From Alcaligenaceae bacterium (GTDB taxonomy: Bacteria > Pseudomonadota > Gammaproteobacteria > Burkholderiales > Burkholderiaceae_B), in NCBI GenBank assembly GCA_013416405.1, contig JACCET010000005.1:248001-312000 (forward strand): a DNA stretch of 64,000 nt, given 5' to 3'. Shown one piece after another: positions 53,797-63,254 of the stretch (the first letter of the stretch is position 1; each line of letters opens with the position of its first letter). The notes under the pieces were generated by a model. That model did not search any database and was not told the origin of the DNA. It saw only the letters and a list, made by a program, of their open reading frames with translations. The position numbers and the translations under genes are program-made.

Positions 53797-54222
53797 ATGA
53801 CACGCACTCAATTTTCCGCTATTGCCTTTGCCTTCTCGACTTTGGTTGCCGGTCAGGCCATGGCCGCCAGCACCGACGCACCTGTTACCCGCGATCAAGT
53901 CCGTGCCGAACTGGCCGAAGCCGTGCGCACTGGCAATATTGTTACCGGTGAAAGCAGCGCCAAGTTGAACGAGCAGTATCCCCAGCTGTACCCGAATCAG
54001 CAAGTCACCTCCAGCGTAACCCGTGCTCAGGTTCAAGCTGAGCTGGCCGAAGCAGTCCGCACCGGCAACATTATCACGGGTGAAAGCAGCGCCAAGCTGA
54101 ACGAAAAATTCCCCCAGCTGTACGCGCACCAAGAGGCAGACAGCAAGAGCCGCGCACAAGTTCGCGCAGAACTGGCTGAAGCAGCTGCCAACGGCTGGTT
54201 TGACCGCAACATCGAAGCTTAA
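53797..54222 (+). CDS. Exported DUF4148 repeat protein
   Basis: This 141-residue protein has a signal peptide (FSAIAFAFSTLVAGQAMA). The mature part is three copies of a DUF4148 unit. Copy 1 (residues 31-65) starts TRDQVRAELAEAVRTGNIVT. Copy 2 (75-109) is nearly identical at 44-residue spacing. Copy 3 (from 119) is shortened to RAQVRAELAEAAANGWFDRN. DUF4148 proteins are short exported proteins abundant in Burkholderiales, with no known function. The near identity of copies 1 and 2 indicates recent duplication within the gene. Confidence 0.88.
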   Translation: MTRTQFSAIAFAFSTLVAGQAMAASTDAPVTRDQVRAELAEAVRTGNIVTGESSAKLNEQYPQLYPNQQVTSSVTRAQVQAELAEAVRTGNIITGESSAKLNEKFPQLYAHQEADSKSRAQVRAELAEAAANGWFDRNIEA

Positions 54223-54300
54223 GTTGTACTCGGTACTGCAGCCCTTCTTAGGAAGGTGCTGCCCTGCACCGGCAGTCACTGTATGCGATATAGTGAACCT

Positions 54301-54338
54301 TGCTGATCGGCACAAGCTCCTTGTGCTCCGATCAGCAG
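54301..54338 (+). promoter_or_regulatory. Large hairpin in the leader of the MBL-fold hydrolase gene
   Basis: TGCTGATCGGCACAAG at 54301-54316 pairs with the segment ending at 54338 over 16 bp with a 2-nt bulge. It lies between the DUF4148 stop (54222) and the hydrolase start (54366). It may end the DUF4148 transcript, but the following bases are not T-rich. Confidence 0.5.
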
Positions 54339-54365
54339 TTCCTAATCATATTCAGGACAGCTGCC

Positions 54366-55382
54366 ATGCAAACTTCCAACATTTCAGGGGCATCGCCATT
54401 GGCACGCCGCCTGCTTGCCATTAGTCTCTTCACACTATCCATCGTCGGCGCGGCTTTATTGCCCAAGGCAAGTTTCGCGCAAACCCCCACCCCTTCCACT
54501 CAGCAAGTTCCCGGCTACTACCACATGCAACTGGGCGACTTTCAGGTGACGGCACTGTATGACGGAACGGCATCGCTACCCGTCAATCTGCTGCACGGCA
54601 TCAGTGCAAACGATATCCAGACCCTGCTCGAAGACATGTTTGTACCCGTCAACAAAGATGGCGTACAAACGGCCGTCAATGGTTACCTGGTCAATACCGG
54701 CAAGGAATTGATTCTCATCGATGCAGGCGCAGCGGCATGTTTCGGCCCCGCAATGGGCGGAATAAGCAAAAGCCTGCAGGCCGCGGGATATGAGCCGGCA
54801 CAAGTCAGCAAGGTTCTCCTTACTCATTTGCACGCCGATCATGCTTGCGGCATCACGGCCAACGGCAAAATGGCTTTTCCCAATGCAACGGTCTATGTGT
54901 CCAAGGACGAAGCCGCTCATTGGCTGAATAAAGAAACTTCGGCACAGGCACCAAAAGAGGCCCAGGCCTTTTTCCAGTTTGCCCAAGACTCCGTGGCTCC
55001 CTATGAAGCCGCCGGAAAGCTCAAGCAATTTGCTGCTGGGGCATCCCTGGCCGACGGAGTGGCTTCGGTGGCACTGCCTGGCCATACGCCCGGTCACGGT
55101 GGCTATATGATTACGTCCGCAGACCAGCACCTGCTGGTATGGGGAGACGTCGTTCATAGCCATGCCGTGCAGTTCCCGAATCCTCAGGTTTCCATCGATT
55201 TCGATAGCGATCCAGAACAGGCTGTTGCCACACGTGAAAAGATACTTGCACGCGCAGCTCAGGAAAAGCTCTGGATCGCGGGCGCACACCTGCCCTTTCC
55301 GGGTATCGGCCATGTAGGCAAGCAAGATACGGGCTATCGCTGGATAGCCGCTGAATATGCGCCGCTGCCTGCAGGCAATTAG
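54366..55382 (+). CDS. Exported MBL-fold metallo-hydrolase
   Basis: This 338-residue protein has a long signal segment (LARRLLAISLFTLSIVGAAL) ending near SFAQT, so it is periplasmic. The metallo-beta-lactamase zinc motif LLTHLHADHACGI (HxHxDH) is near residue 158. Further ligands are in LPGHTPGHGGYM and WGDVVHSHA. The layout matches quorum-quenching lactonase-like and other MBL hydrolases found in Alcaligenaceae, but the substrate cannot be deduced. The ATG at 54366 was chosen over an upstream frame opening at 54300 because that would enter the hairpin. Confidence 0.88.
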   Translation: MQTSNISGASPLARRLLAISLFTLSIVGAALLPKASFAQTPTPSTQQVPGYYHMQLGDFQVTALYDGTASLPVNLLHGISANDIQTLLEDMFVPVNKDGVQTAVNGYLVNTGKELILIDAGAAACFGPAMGGISKSLQAAGYEPAQVSKVLLTHLHADHACGITANGKMAFPNATVYVSKDEAAHWLNKETSAQAPKEAQAFFQFAQDSVAPYEAAGKLKQFAAGASLADGVASVALPGHTPGHGGYMITSADQHLLVWGDVVHSHAVQFPNPQVSIDFDSDPEQAVATREKILARAAQEKLWIAGAHLPFPGIGHVGKQDTGYRWIAAEYAPLPAGN

Positions 55383-55388
55383 CACAAT

Positions 55389-55413
55389 GGGCACCAGCAG
55401 CATGCTGGTGCCC
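55389..55413. terminator. Bidirectional hairpin terminator between MBL gene and RND operon
   Basis: GGGCACCAGCA at 55389-55399 pairs with 55403-55413 around a GCA loop, between two convergent stops. The stem is 11 bp with a short T tail on the plus strand. Confidence 0.65.
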
Positions 55414-55442
55414 TTACTGGCTATAGACCTGAACTACAAACC

Positions 55443-56909
55443 TTAACGGTTGGCCAATTGGCGGTCGGCCTCCCAGCCACCTCCAATTGCACGCACCAGC
55501 GCCACGGCGGTCTGCGCCCGCTCTCCGTCCAATGCCAATGACGCACGTTGCTGCACCAGCACCTGGCGATCGGCGTCAATCACATCCAGATAACTGACTG
55601 ACCCTTCCCGGTATTGGATCTGCGACAGCTCGGCTGCGCGTGAGGCTTGCTGAACCGCCGCATCCTGTACCTGTGTCTGATCCTTGAGTATGCGCAAGCT
55701 GGACAGGCCGTCCTCGACTTCGCGAAATGCTTGCAGCACGGTCTGGCGATAGGCGGCCACGTCTTCTTCGTAGATTGCCCTTGCCTTTTCCAGACCCGCT
55801 TCACGACGGCCACCATCAAAGATAGGCAGCGTCAGCACCGTACCTACCAACGGCCCAAGCAGAAAGGTTCGGCTGGACCATTCCAGCAGATTACCCAGTT
55901 CAGAGGACTCGTAACCGAAAGCACCAGTCAGCGTAAGGCGCGGGAAGAAGGCCGCTTTGGCCACCCCTACGCGGGCATTGGCGGCGGCCATGGCTCGTTC
56001 GGCAGCCGCAATATCAGGCCGACGCTCCAGCAATGAAGACGGCAGGCCGGCGGGAATATCCACCGACATGCGCCCCAATGGATCGGGCGCCAGAGCAAAC
56101 TGTGCCGGCGTTTTGCCCAACAAGGTTGCCAGGGCATGCTCGGCCACGGCCCGTTCACGCTCTATACCCAAGGCTTGCGAACTGGCCGAAGACAAAGCCG
56201 ACTTTGCCCGTGCAAGATCCAGCTCGCTGATCTCGCCTTCGTCGTAACGCTGCTGAACCAACTGCAGGGTTGCGCCGCGCAATTCGACCGTGCGCCGATA
56301 CAGCTGCTGTTCAGCATCCAGACGCCGGATTCGAAAATAAGCCTGTGCCACATCTGCCTGCAAGGCCAGTCGTACCGACTGGAAGAGCGCGACGCTTTGC
56401 TCGGCATCTGCCGTGGAAGCATCCACACCCGAAGCAATTCGGCCGAATAAATCCGCCTCGTAGGAAATGCCAGCCTGGGCTCGCCACAGTGTCTGCGGCG
56501 AACTGTCAGTGTCGTCGGCTAGACCCTGCGCAGCACCAGACTGGCGCTGACGCATGGGCCCGAAGCCGGCATCCAGCGACGGGAACAGGCCAGCTTCCGC
56601 ATTCTGGCGCAAGGCTCTAGACTGTTTCACCCGGGCTGCCGCCACCCTAAGATCCTGGTTGGCCGACATAGCCTGGGATTCCAGTTTATCCAGGACGGGA
56701 TCCTTGAAGATTGCCCACCAGTCGCCCCGTGCCAGTGCCTCGGCAGGCTGGGCCATTTTCCATTGCTTGGCCGCTTCCGGTGACAGCGTTGCTTCTTTGT
56801 AGGTATTGGGTACATCAACGTCGGGCCGTTGATAGTCGGGGCCCACCGCGCAACCAGCCAGAAACAAGGCCATCGCCAAACTCGTAAAACGCAAACGTAA
56901 TCGTTTCAT
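55443..56909 (-). CDS. RND efflux outer-membrane channel lipoprotein (NodT/OprM family)
   Basis: The length is about 488 residues from MKRLRLRFTSLAMALFLAGC (lipobox LAGC), with GGAATG upstream. ATGs nine bases further up are also in frame. The mature start AVGPDYQRPDVDVPNTYKEA is typical of NodT-type channels. Two OEP repeats of about 200 residues follow (VARAKSALSSASSQALGIE-like; AREVEDGLSSLRIL region). It forms the outer-membrane exit duct for the RND pump encoded immediately upstream (56923-60102). Confidence 0.92.
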   Translation of the reverse strand: MKRLRLRFTSLAMALFLAGCAVGPDYQRPDVDVPNTYKEATLSPEAAKQWKMAQPAEALARGDWWAIFKDPVLDKLESQAMSANQDLRVAAARVKQSRALRQNAEAGLFPSLDAGFGPMRQRQSGAAQGLADDTDSSPQTLWRAQAGISYEADLFGRIASGVDASTADAEQSVALFQSVRLALQADVAQAYFRIRRLDAEQQLYRRTVELRGATLQLVQQRYDEGEISELDLARAKSALSSASSQALGIERERAVAEHALATLLGKTPAQFALAPDPLGRMSVDIPAGLPSSLLERRPDIAAAERAMAAANARVGVAKAAFFPRLTLTGAFGYESSELGNLLEWSSRTFLLGPLVGTVLTLPIFDGGRREAGLEKARAIYEEDVAAYRQTVLQAFREVEDGLSSLRILKDQTQVQDAAVQQASRAAELSQIQYREGSVSYLDVIDADRQVLVQQRASLALDGERAQTAVALVRAIGGGWEADRQLANR

Positions 56910-56922
56910 GATCATCATTCCA

Positions 56923-59900
56923 TTATTCTTGAGTCGCTATAGCTGGCGCCTCGTGTGCCCCGGCCGCATGCAGTGGGCCGCGTCGCAAGCTGCGCAGCAC
57001 CACATAAAACACCGGTGTCAGAAACAGCCCGAACAGCGTAACGCCCAGCATGCCGAAGAAGACGGCAACACCCATGGCCTGACGCATCTCGGAGCCTGCA
57101 CCCGTAGCAATAACCAAAGGCACTACGCCCATGATGAAAGCGATGGAAGTCATCAGGATGGGGCGCAGGCGCAAGCGGCTGGCTTCGGTAGCCGCCTTGA
57201 TGGTGCTCATGCCCTGCAGTTCAAGCTCACGGGCAAACTCCACAATCAGGATGGCGTTCTTGCACGCCAAGCCCACCAGCACCATCAAACCTATCTGCGT
57301 AAAGATATTGTTGTCGCCGCCCGTCAGCCAGACACCTGTCAGCGCCGCCAAAATACTCATGGGGACGATCAGGATTACTGCCAGCGGCAGCGTCAGGCTT
57401 TCATAAAGCGCGGCAAGCACCAGGAAAACCAGCAGCACGCTGATGGGAAACACCCACATGCCCGCGTTGCCTGCCAGAATCTGCTGATAAGTCAGGTCGG
57501 TCCATTCATACTTCACGCCGCGCGGCATGACTTCTTGCGCAATGCGTTCGGCAGCCGCCTGTGCCTGGTCAGTCGAATAGCCTGGCGCTGGCCCGCTATT
57601 GATATCAGCAGCGGTATAGCCGTTGTAACGTATAACCATTTCGGGGCCGAAACTGGGCGATACCGAGGCCACCGCCGACAAAGGCACCATACGGCCATTG
57701 CTGCTGCGTGTTTCAAGCTGAAGAATATCTTCCGGATGCGAACGGAATTGCGCGTCTGCCTGGGCCTTTACCTGGTACACGCGTCCAAACCTATTGAAGT
57801 CATTGACGTATAGCGAACCCAAATATATTTGCATGGTGTCGAAGGCCTCGTCGACAGGCACGCCCAGTTGCTTGGCCTTGACACGGTCCAGCGCTACATC
57901 AAGCTGCGGCACATTAATCTGATAGCTGGAAAACGCCGGGCCCAGCTCAGGTGCCTGCGCCGCTTTGGCCAGGAACTGCTTGGTCACCGCATCCATCTGC
58001 TCGTAGCCCAGCGCCGCACGGTCTTCCAGTTGCAGTTTGAATCCACCCACCGTACCCAAGCCCATGATGGGCGGCGGCGGAAACACGGCAATAAACGAAT
58101 CCTTGATGGCTGCGTATTGCTTGCCAAGTTCTGCAGCGATATTGTCTGCCGATAGCGCATCCCCCTTACGTTGTTCAAAGGGATCAAGCGTCACGAACAC
58201 GATGCCCGCGCTCGAACTATTGGTAAAGCCGTTGATCGACAGTCCCGGAAAAGCAATGGTGCTTTCCACACCAGGCTGCTTCAGCGCGATGTCGGACATC
58301 TTGCGTATGACGGCCTCGCTGCGATCCAGCGAGGCTCCGCTGGGCAACTGGGCAAAACTGATCAGATACTGCTTATCCTGGGCGGGTACAAAGCCGCCCG
58401 GCACCAGATAGGAAATGCCCACGGTCAGTGCCACCAGCAACACATATACACCCAGCGTCGAGGCCTTGCGACCTATAGTGCCAGACACACCTGTGGCGTA
58501 ACGGTCAGACGAACGCCGAAAGAAGTGATTGAAGCGTTCGAAGAAGCCACCCAGATAGCGATTCATGATTCGGGTCAGCCAGTCAGGCTTCTCATCATGT
58601 CCTTTCAGCAACAGAGCTGCCAGCGCGGGCGACAAGGTCAGGGAATTGATGGCGGAGATGACGGTCGAGATCGCGATCGTCATGGCAAACTGCTTGAAAA
58701 ACTGACCACTGAGTCCCGTCATGAAGGCCAACGGCACAAACACAGCCACCAGCGTCAGGGCGATGGCAATAATCGGGCCACTGACTTCGCGCATGGCGCG
58801 GTAAGTCGCATCGCGCGGCGACAAGCCCGCCGCGATATTGCGCTCCACGTTCTCGACCACCACAATGGCATCATCGACCACAATGCCTATGGCCAATACC
58901 AGACCAAAGAGTGACAGTGCATTGATCGTATAGCCAAAAGCCAGCAACAACGAAAAAGTCCCGACTATCGACACCGGCACCGCAAGCAACGGAATGATGG
59001 ATGCACGCCAGGTTTGCAGAAAGACGATAACCACCAGCACCACCAGGGCGATGGCCTCCAGCAGCGTTATGACCACCGCATGGATGCTGGACCGTACGAA
59101 CTGCGTGGGGTCATACATAATGCGGCTTTCCAGCGAAGCCGGAAAATCCGCTGACAGCTCGTCCATGACGGCACGCACCTGATCTGAAATGTCCAGCGCA
59201 TTCGCGCCTGGGGACTGCATAATGGCAATACCCACAGCCGGTTGGTTATCAAGCAGTGCACGCAGGCCATACTCTGCCGCGCCCAGTTCAATACGCGCAA
59301 CATCACCCAGCCGCGTAACCCCGCCGTCGGCGGAAGTCTTCAGAACGATATCGCTGAACTGCTCTTCGGTCTGAAGGCGCCCCTGAGCATTGACCGAAAG
59401 TTGCAAGGACACGTCCGATGCCGTGGGCGACGCGCCTATTACGCCGGCAGCCACCTGAACGTTCTGCTCGCGAATGGCGGCAACTGCTTCCATTGCCGTA
59501 AGGTTGCGCTGAGCCATCTTGCCGGGATCCAGCCAAACCCGCATCGAATAATCTCCCGCACCCCATACCTGCACCTCGCCCACACCCTGGATACGGGCCA
59601 GCCTGTCTTTGACATTGAGAACCGCATAATTGCGTAGATAGGTCGTGTCGTAGCGCTGGTCGGGTGAAATCAGGTGCACCACCATGGTGAGCGTCGGCGA
59701 TGACTTGGTTGTCGTCACGCCCAGCCGCTGCACTTCTTCAGGTAAACGCGGCAGAGCCTGTGTAACCCGATTCTGCACCAGCTGCTGCGCCTTGTCGGGA
59801 TCGACACCCAGATGGAAATTTACCGTCACCACCAGATTGCCGTCGCTATTGGCCTGCGACTGCATGTACAGCATATCTTCGACACCGTTGATCGATTCCT

Positions 59901-60102
59901 CCAGCGGCGCGGCTACGGTCTCGGCCAGCACTTTGGGGTTGGCCCCTGGAAACTGAGCCCGTACGACCACGGATGGCGGCACGACTTCGGGATACTCCGA
60001 GATGGGCAGCTGAAACATCGCCAGACCACCCGCCAGCAAGATCAGGACGGAAAGCACACCCGCAAAAATCGGACGGTCGATAAAGAACTTGGAAATATTC
60101 AT
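56923..60102 (-). CDS. RND multidrug efflux transporter (HAE1, MexF/BpeF-like)
   Basis: This 1059-residue inner-membrane pump starts MNISKFFIDRPIFAGVLSVL. The proton-relay aspartates are in LVLAIGIVVDDAIVVVENVE. Further landmarks are SEYPEVVPPSVVVRAQFPGA, QKVQVAAGVIG-type porter loops, and LMVLVGLACKNAILIVEFAR in the second half. The sequence resembles MexF, BpeF and AmvB-type hydrophobic-drug pumps. It forms a tripartite complex with the MFP upstream and the OMF downstream. The divergent LysR regulator parallels MexT control of mexEF-oprN. Confidence 0.95.
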   Translation of the reverse strand: MNISKFFIDRPIFAGVLSVLILLAGGLAMFQLPISEYPEVVPPSVVVRAQFPGANPKVLAETVAAPLEESINGVEDMLYMQSQANSDGNLVVTVNFHLGVDPDKAQQLVQNRVTQALPRLPEEVQRLGVTTTKSSPTLTMVVHLISPDQRYDTTYLRNYAVLNVKDRLARIQGVGEVQVWGAGDYSMRVWLDPGKMAQRNLTAMEAVAAIREQNVQVAAGVIGASPTASDVSLQLSVNAQGRLQTEEQFSDIVLKTSADGGVTRLGDVARIELGAAEYGLRALLDNQPAVGIAIMQSPGANALDISDQVRAVMDELSADFPASLESRIMYDPTQFVRSSIHAVVITLLEAIALVVLVVIVFLQTWRASIIPLLAVPVSIVGTFSLLLAFGYTINALSLFGLVLAIGIVVDDAIVVVENVERNIAAGLSPRDATYRAMREVSGPIIAIALTLVAVFVPLAFMTGLSGQFFKQFAMTIAISTVISAINSLTLSPALAALLLKGHDEKPDWLTRIMNRYLGGFFERFNHFFRRSSDRYATGVSGTIGRKASTLGVYVLLVALTVGISYLVPGGFVPAQDKQYLISFAQLPSGASLDRSEAVIRKMSDIALKQPGVESTIAFPGLSINGFTNSSSAGIVFVTLDPFEQRKGDALSADNIAAELGKQYAAIKDSFIAVFPPPPIMGLGTVGGFKLQLEDRAALGYEQMDAVTKQFLAKAAQAPELGPAFSSYQINVPQLDVALDRVKAKQLGVPVDEAFDTMQIYLGSLYVNDFNRFGRVYQVKAQADAQFRSHPEDILQLETRSSNGRMVPLSAVASVSPSFGPEMVIRYNGYTAADINSGPAPGYSTDQAQAAAERIAQEVMPRGVKYEWTDLTYQQILAGNAGMWVFPISVLLVFLVLAALYESLTLPLAVILIVPMSILAALTGVWLTGGDNNIFTQIGLMVLVGLACKNAILIVEFARELELQGMSTIKAATEASRLRLRPILMTSIAFIMGVVPLVIATGAGSEMRQAMGVAVFFGMLGVTLFGLFLTPVFYVVLRSLRRGPLHAAGAHEAPAIATQE

Positions 60103-60114
60103 GATGAGTCCGGA

Positions 60115-61338
60115 TCAAGAGGCCGTTTTGTTATCGTTCACAGGTGCCGCGTCATCTGCCGCCCCTGCCACAGCCAGCCGCTCCTCGCCCTTAGCAAGGC
60201 CCGTTTCCGGCGTTACCGCATCACCCGGACGTATCCGTTGCAAACCGTTGACGACGATGCGCTCGCCCGGGGAAAGTCCAGCTTCGATGACACGCAAGCC
60301 TTGCTGAACGGCACCCAGTTGAACCTCTCGATAGGCCGTTCGGTTCTGCTTGTCGACAACCACCACAAAACGCTTGCCCTGATCCGTCCCGATTGCGGTT
60401 TCCTCTATCAGCACAGCAGGACGAGGCGCGCCACCAGCTAGCCGAATGCGGGCATATAAGCCAGGCAAAAGCAAGCCATCCGCGTTATCGAACACAGCGC
60501 GCACCCGTATGGTTCCGGATGAAGTGTCCAGCCTGTTATCAATCGAGGCGACTTTACCCAATCGCGGAAAACCTTGTTCGTTACTCAACCCCATAGACAC
60601 TGACGCCGGGCCACCCTGCCCCTTGCGGGCCGGGTTCACAAACGACAGAAAGCTTTGCTCGTCAACCTCGAACGAGGCATACATTTTGTCGACCGACACC
60701 AGGGTGGTCAGTGGCTGCGCCCCAGTTCCTGCGGCAACAATATTGCCCTCTGTGACCTCGGCGCGTGACACACGGCCCGACACCGGCGCAACAATTTGCG
60801 TGTGCTCCAGGTCCAGCTCGGCGCTCGCCAATGCAGCCTCGGCAGCCAGTGTTTGCGCCGCGGCAACGCGCGATGCATTGCGTTTTTGCTCAAAGTCGCG
60901 CTTGGCGATCGCATTCTTGTCCAACAGCCGGCGCGCACGTGCCAGATCGGCACCGGCGTACGCCTTGCGCGCCTTGGCTGCGGCAAGTTCAGCCTGGGCC
61001 CCGTCTACAGCGGCCTGGTACGGTCTGGGATCTATGGTGAACAGCACATCGCCGGCCTTGACCAGACTGCCGTCCTGAAAATGAACCTTGGTGATGGTGC
61101 CTGAGACCAGCGGCCGTATCCGGACTTGCTCCACCGCCTCCAGGCGACCCGAATATTCACGCCAATCGGTGATGCTGCGGCTGCTGACCTGCGCAACATC
61201 CACGGCAACCGCCGGAGTCGGCGACGGTGCAAGCGCCGCAACCGCGCTTCCGGTTTGCAGGTGGAACCAGGCGGCGCCTCCGGCCAGCAACACAACAGCC
61301 ACTACGGCGAGCGCGTATCGTTTACGCAATAAAGACAT
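60115..61338 (-). CDS. RND efflux periplasmic adaptor (MFP)
   Basis: The length is 407 residues from MSLLRKRYALAVVAVVLLAG. The frame is open back to 61395, but this start gives a normal signal anchor. The adaptor motifs are RIRPLVSGTITKVHFQDGSL near residue 80, a helical hairpin (ELAAAKARKAYAGADLARAR) and the lipoyl second half SGRVSRAEVTEGNIVAAG. The membrane-proximal end QRIRPGDAVTPETGL is complete. It is the first gene of the RND operon, and the pump gene follows 12 bp later. Confidence 0.93.
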   Translation of the reverse strand: MSLLRKRYALAVVAVVLLAGGAAWFHLQTGSAVAALAPSPTPAVAVDVAQVSSRSITDWREYSGRLEAVEQVRIRPLVSGTITKVHFQDGSLVKAGDVLFTIDPRPYQAAVDGAQAELAAAKARKAYAGADLARARRLLDKNAIAKRDFEQKRNASRVAAAQTLAAEAALASAELDLEHTQIVAPVSGRVSRAEVTEGNIVAAGTGAQPLTTLVSVDKMYASFEVDEQSFLSFVNPARKGQGGPASVSMGLSNEQGFPRLGKVASIDNRLDTSSGTIRVRAVFDNADGLLLPGLYARIRLAGGAPRPAVLIEETAIGTDQGKRFVVVVDKQNRTAYREVQLGAVQQGLRVIEAGLSPGERIVVNGLQRIRPGDAVTPETGLAKGEERLAVAGAADDAAPVNDNKTAS

Positions 61339-61494
61339 GGAGAAATCCTTTTCTGAGGAAGGGTCGCGTAGCCCCGACAACACAGGACTGTTCACGACAA
61401 GAAAGAGGATGTATTATTCATTTTTTGGAAAAACAGTTAAATAGCAATTTTTCGCTATCACTATTCGCACCAAACGAACAATATGGAGATCGCC

Positions 61495-62514
61495 ATGGAT
61501 AGATTCCAGGCCATGCAAGTCTTTACCCGTGTCGTCGATGCCAACAGCTTCACGCTGGCGGCAGACAGCCTGGGCCTGCCGCGCTCCACCGTCACCACCA
61601 CCATACAGAGCCTGGAGCGAACCCTGAAGCTGCGGCTATTGAACCGCACGACACGCCGCCTGAGTCTGACACCCGATGGCGCCGCCTATTACGAACGCTG
61701 CGTCCAAATTTTGGCCGACATCGAAGACATGGACGCCTCGTTCCGGGACGTAACCCGAGGCCCCAGCGGGCGTCTGCGCATAGACACGCCGCCGTCAATC
61801 GGCCGCTTGATCCTTGTTCCCGCCCTATGCGATTTTCACACTCGTTATCCAGACATTGAACTGGCAATCGGCATGGGCGACAGAGTCGTCGACATGGTGC
61901 GGGATGCCGTCGACTGCGCCATCCGCGTCGGCGACCTGGAAGACTCCAGCATGGTGGCCCGCCGCATTGGCACATTCGAAAGCATCACCTGCGCATCGCC
62001 AGCGTATCTGGAACGGTACGGCGAACCAAAATGCATTGATGACCTGGCCAACCACCACGCGGTCCATTATTTTTCAGCCCGCACCGGGCGCGTCATTGAC
62101 TGGTCTTTCATGGTCGATGGCAAACCGCGCGACATCCAGGTCAAAGGCAACGTATCGGTCAACGATGCCGAAGCCTATGTGCAATGCGGCGTCAACGGCT
62201 TCGGCCTGATCCAGCCATCCCGTTATATGGTCGCCCCCTTGCTGGAATCGGGACAACTGCGAGAAATCCTTACCGAATGGACGCCGCCGCCCCAGCCGAT
62301 TTCAGTGGTCTATCTGCACAACAGGCATTTGTCACCCAAGGTAAGGGTATTTGTCGACTGGGTCAGTGAGCTATTCCGGCATTGCGCCTTGATGTCGGGC
62401 TGCAAGTACAAAGATTTGCTTGAACACGAGTGTGCTTTTGCCGGCAAGGAAAAACCACAGGCTACCGTACGGGAGCATCTGAAGCACGAAGAACTGGAAG
62501 AGAGTGTTTTTTAA
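61495..62514 (+). CDS. LysR-family regulator of the RND efflux operon (MexT/BpeT-like by position)
   Basis: The length is 339 residues. MDRFQAMQVFTRVVDANSFT opens a standard helix-turn-helix (LGLPRSTVTTTIQSLERTLK). The ATG at 61483 four codons earlier is less likely because GGAG lies just upstream of 61495. The effector domain is of the CrgA/DmlR type (DVTRGPSGRLRIDTPPSIGR; CAIRVGDLEDSSMVARRIG). It diverges from the efflux operon over 156 bp and is its probable regulator. The C-terminal tail of about 40 residues is longer than usual. Confidence 0.9.
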   Translation: MDRFQAMQVFTRVVDANSFTLAADSLGLPRSTVTTTIQSLERTLKLRLLNRTTRRLSLTPDGAAYYERCVQILADIEDMDASFRDVTRGPSGRLRIDTPPSIGRLILVPALCDFHTRYPDIELAIGMGDRVVDMVRDAVDCAIRVGDLEDSSMVARRIGTFESITCASPAYLERYGEPKCIDDLANHHAVHYFSARTGRVIDWSFMVDGKPRDIQVKGNVSVNDAEAYVQCGVNGFGLIQPSRYMVAPLLESGQLREILTEWTPPPQPISVVYLHNRHLSPKVRVFVDWVSELFRHCALMSGCKYKDLLEHECAFAGKEKPQATVREHLKHEELEESVF

Positions 62515-62537
62515 TACACCCAACAAAGGAAACAAAG

Positions 62538-62939
62538 ATGCCGGTTACCAAAGGAGTCAAAGACCTGATCGCCGAAGCGCGTGAACGAATCACCACGCTG
62601 TCGCTGGCCGAGGCAAAAGCCAAGCTGGATAGCCCTGATACGATTTTTGTGGATATTCGCGATATCAGAGAACTTGAGCGCGAAGGGATGATCCCCAATG
62701 CTTTGCATGCTCCGCGTGGCATGCTGGAGTTCTGGGTAGACCCCGAAAGCCCCTACCACAAACCTATTTTTGCCGAAGACAAAGCGTTCGTGTTGTACTG
62801 CGCCTCTGCATGGCGATCGAGCCTGGCCACGGCCGCCCTGGTCGACATGGGCCAGTCTCGCGTAAGTCATATCGAAGGCGGCTTTAAGGCCTGGAAAGAA
62901 GCAGGATTGCCGGTGGCGGAAAAGGCTGGAAAGCGGTGA
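62538..62939 (+). CDS. Rhodanese-like sulfurtransferase domain protein
   Basis: This 133-residue single-domain rhodanese has the start FVDIRDIRELEREGMIPNAL, the active-site cysteine in VLYCASAWRSSLATAAL near residue 89 and the final HIEGGFKAWKEAGLPV. The active loop CASAWRS is of the six-residue type that accepts sulfur in thiosulfate:cyanide transfer. It follows the LysR gene by 23 bp, possibly co-transcribed. The physiological sulfur donor is unknown. Confidence 0.9.
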   Translation: MPVTKGVKDLIAEARERITTLSLAEAKAKLDSPDTIFVDIRDIRELEREGMIPNALHAPRGMLEFWVDPESPYHKPIFAEDKAFVLYCASAWRSSLATAALVDMGQSRVSHIEGGFKAWKEAGLPVAEKAGKR

Positions 62940-63254
62940 TCAGTCGTCTTTTGCAAGCTATGTGCAACGTCTGCTGACCATCAGTGGGCGCATCTCGGGC
63001 ACCGGGGAACTTGAATGATTGGCGCGGCAGGAGGGGCTCGAACCATTATATTAGGTAAGGCCTTCTAATCATCGGTTCTGAGCTTGAAGATTGAGCCGTA
63101 ACTATATGATATTCAATCAGAATCACTACAAACAACGAGAACGCAATTGATTGCATATTTGGTAGCTTCTGTCTCGTACGCGTCGAATTGCAGTTAGTTG
63201 CACCGGCAGGCGCACCTGACCAGATCAGCCAGACTTCGGCGTTAGGAGATCGCT
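62940..63254. other. Gap with no intact gene after the rhodanese gene
   Basis: This 315-bp stretch carries a tRNA 3'-end-like fragment at 63020-63044 and otherwise AT-rich sequence. I found no reading frame with protein-like composition. Confidence 0.6.
63020..63044 (-). other. tRNA 3'-end-like fragment
   Basis: On the minus strand GGTTCGAGCCCCTCCTGCCG followed by CGCCA has the layout of a T-loop (TTCGAGC), half T-stem, acceptor 3' half and CCA. The 5' half of the tRNA is missing. Such fragments are left by integrases that use tRNA 3' ends as attachment sites. It lies next to a broken antitoxin gene. Confidence 0.4.

Noticed and set aside
63205-63254. Integron attC-like end (CGGCGTTAGG) before the Phd relic
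   Set aside because: Only the GTTAG core is visible. I could not find the paired R and L boxes or an imperfect palindrome of attC length.
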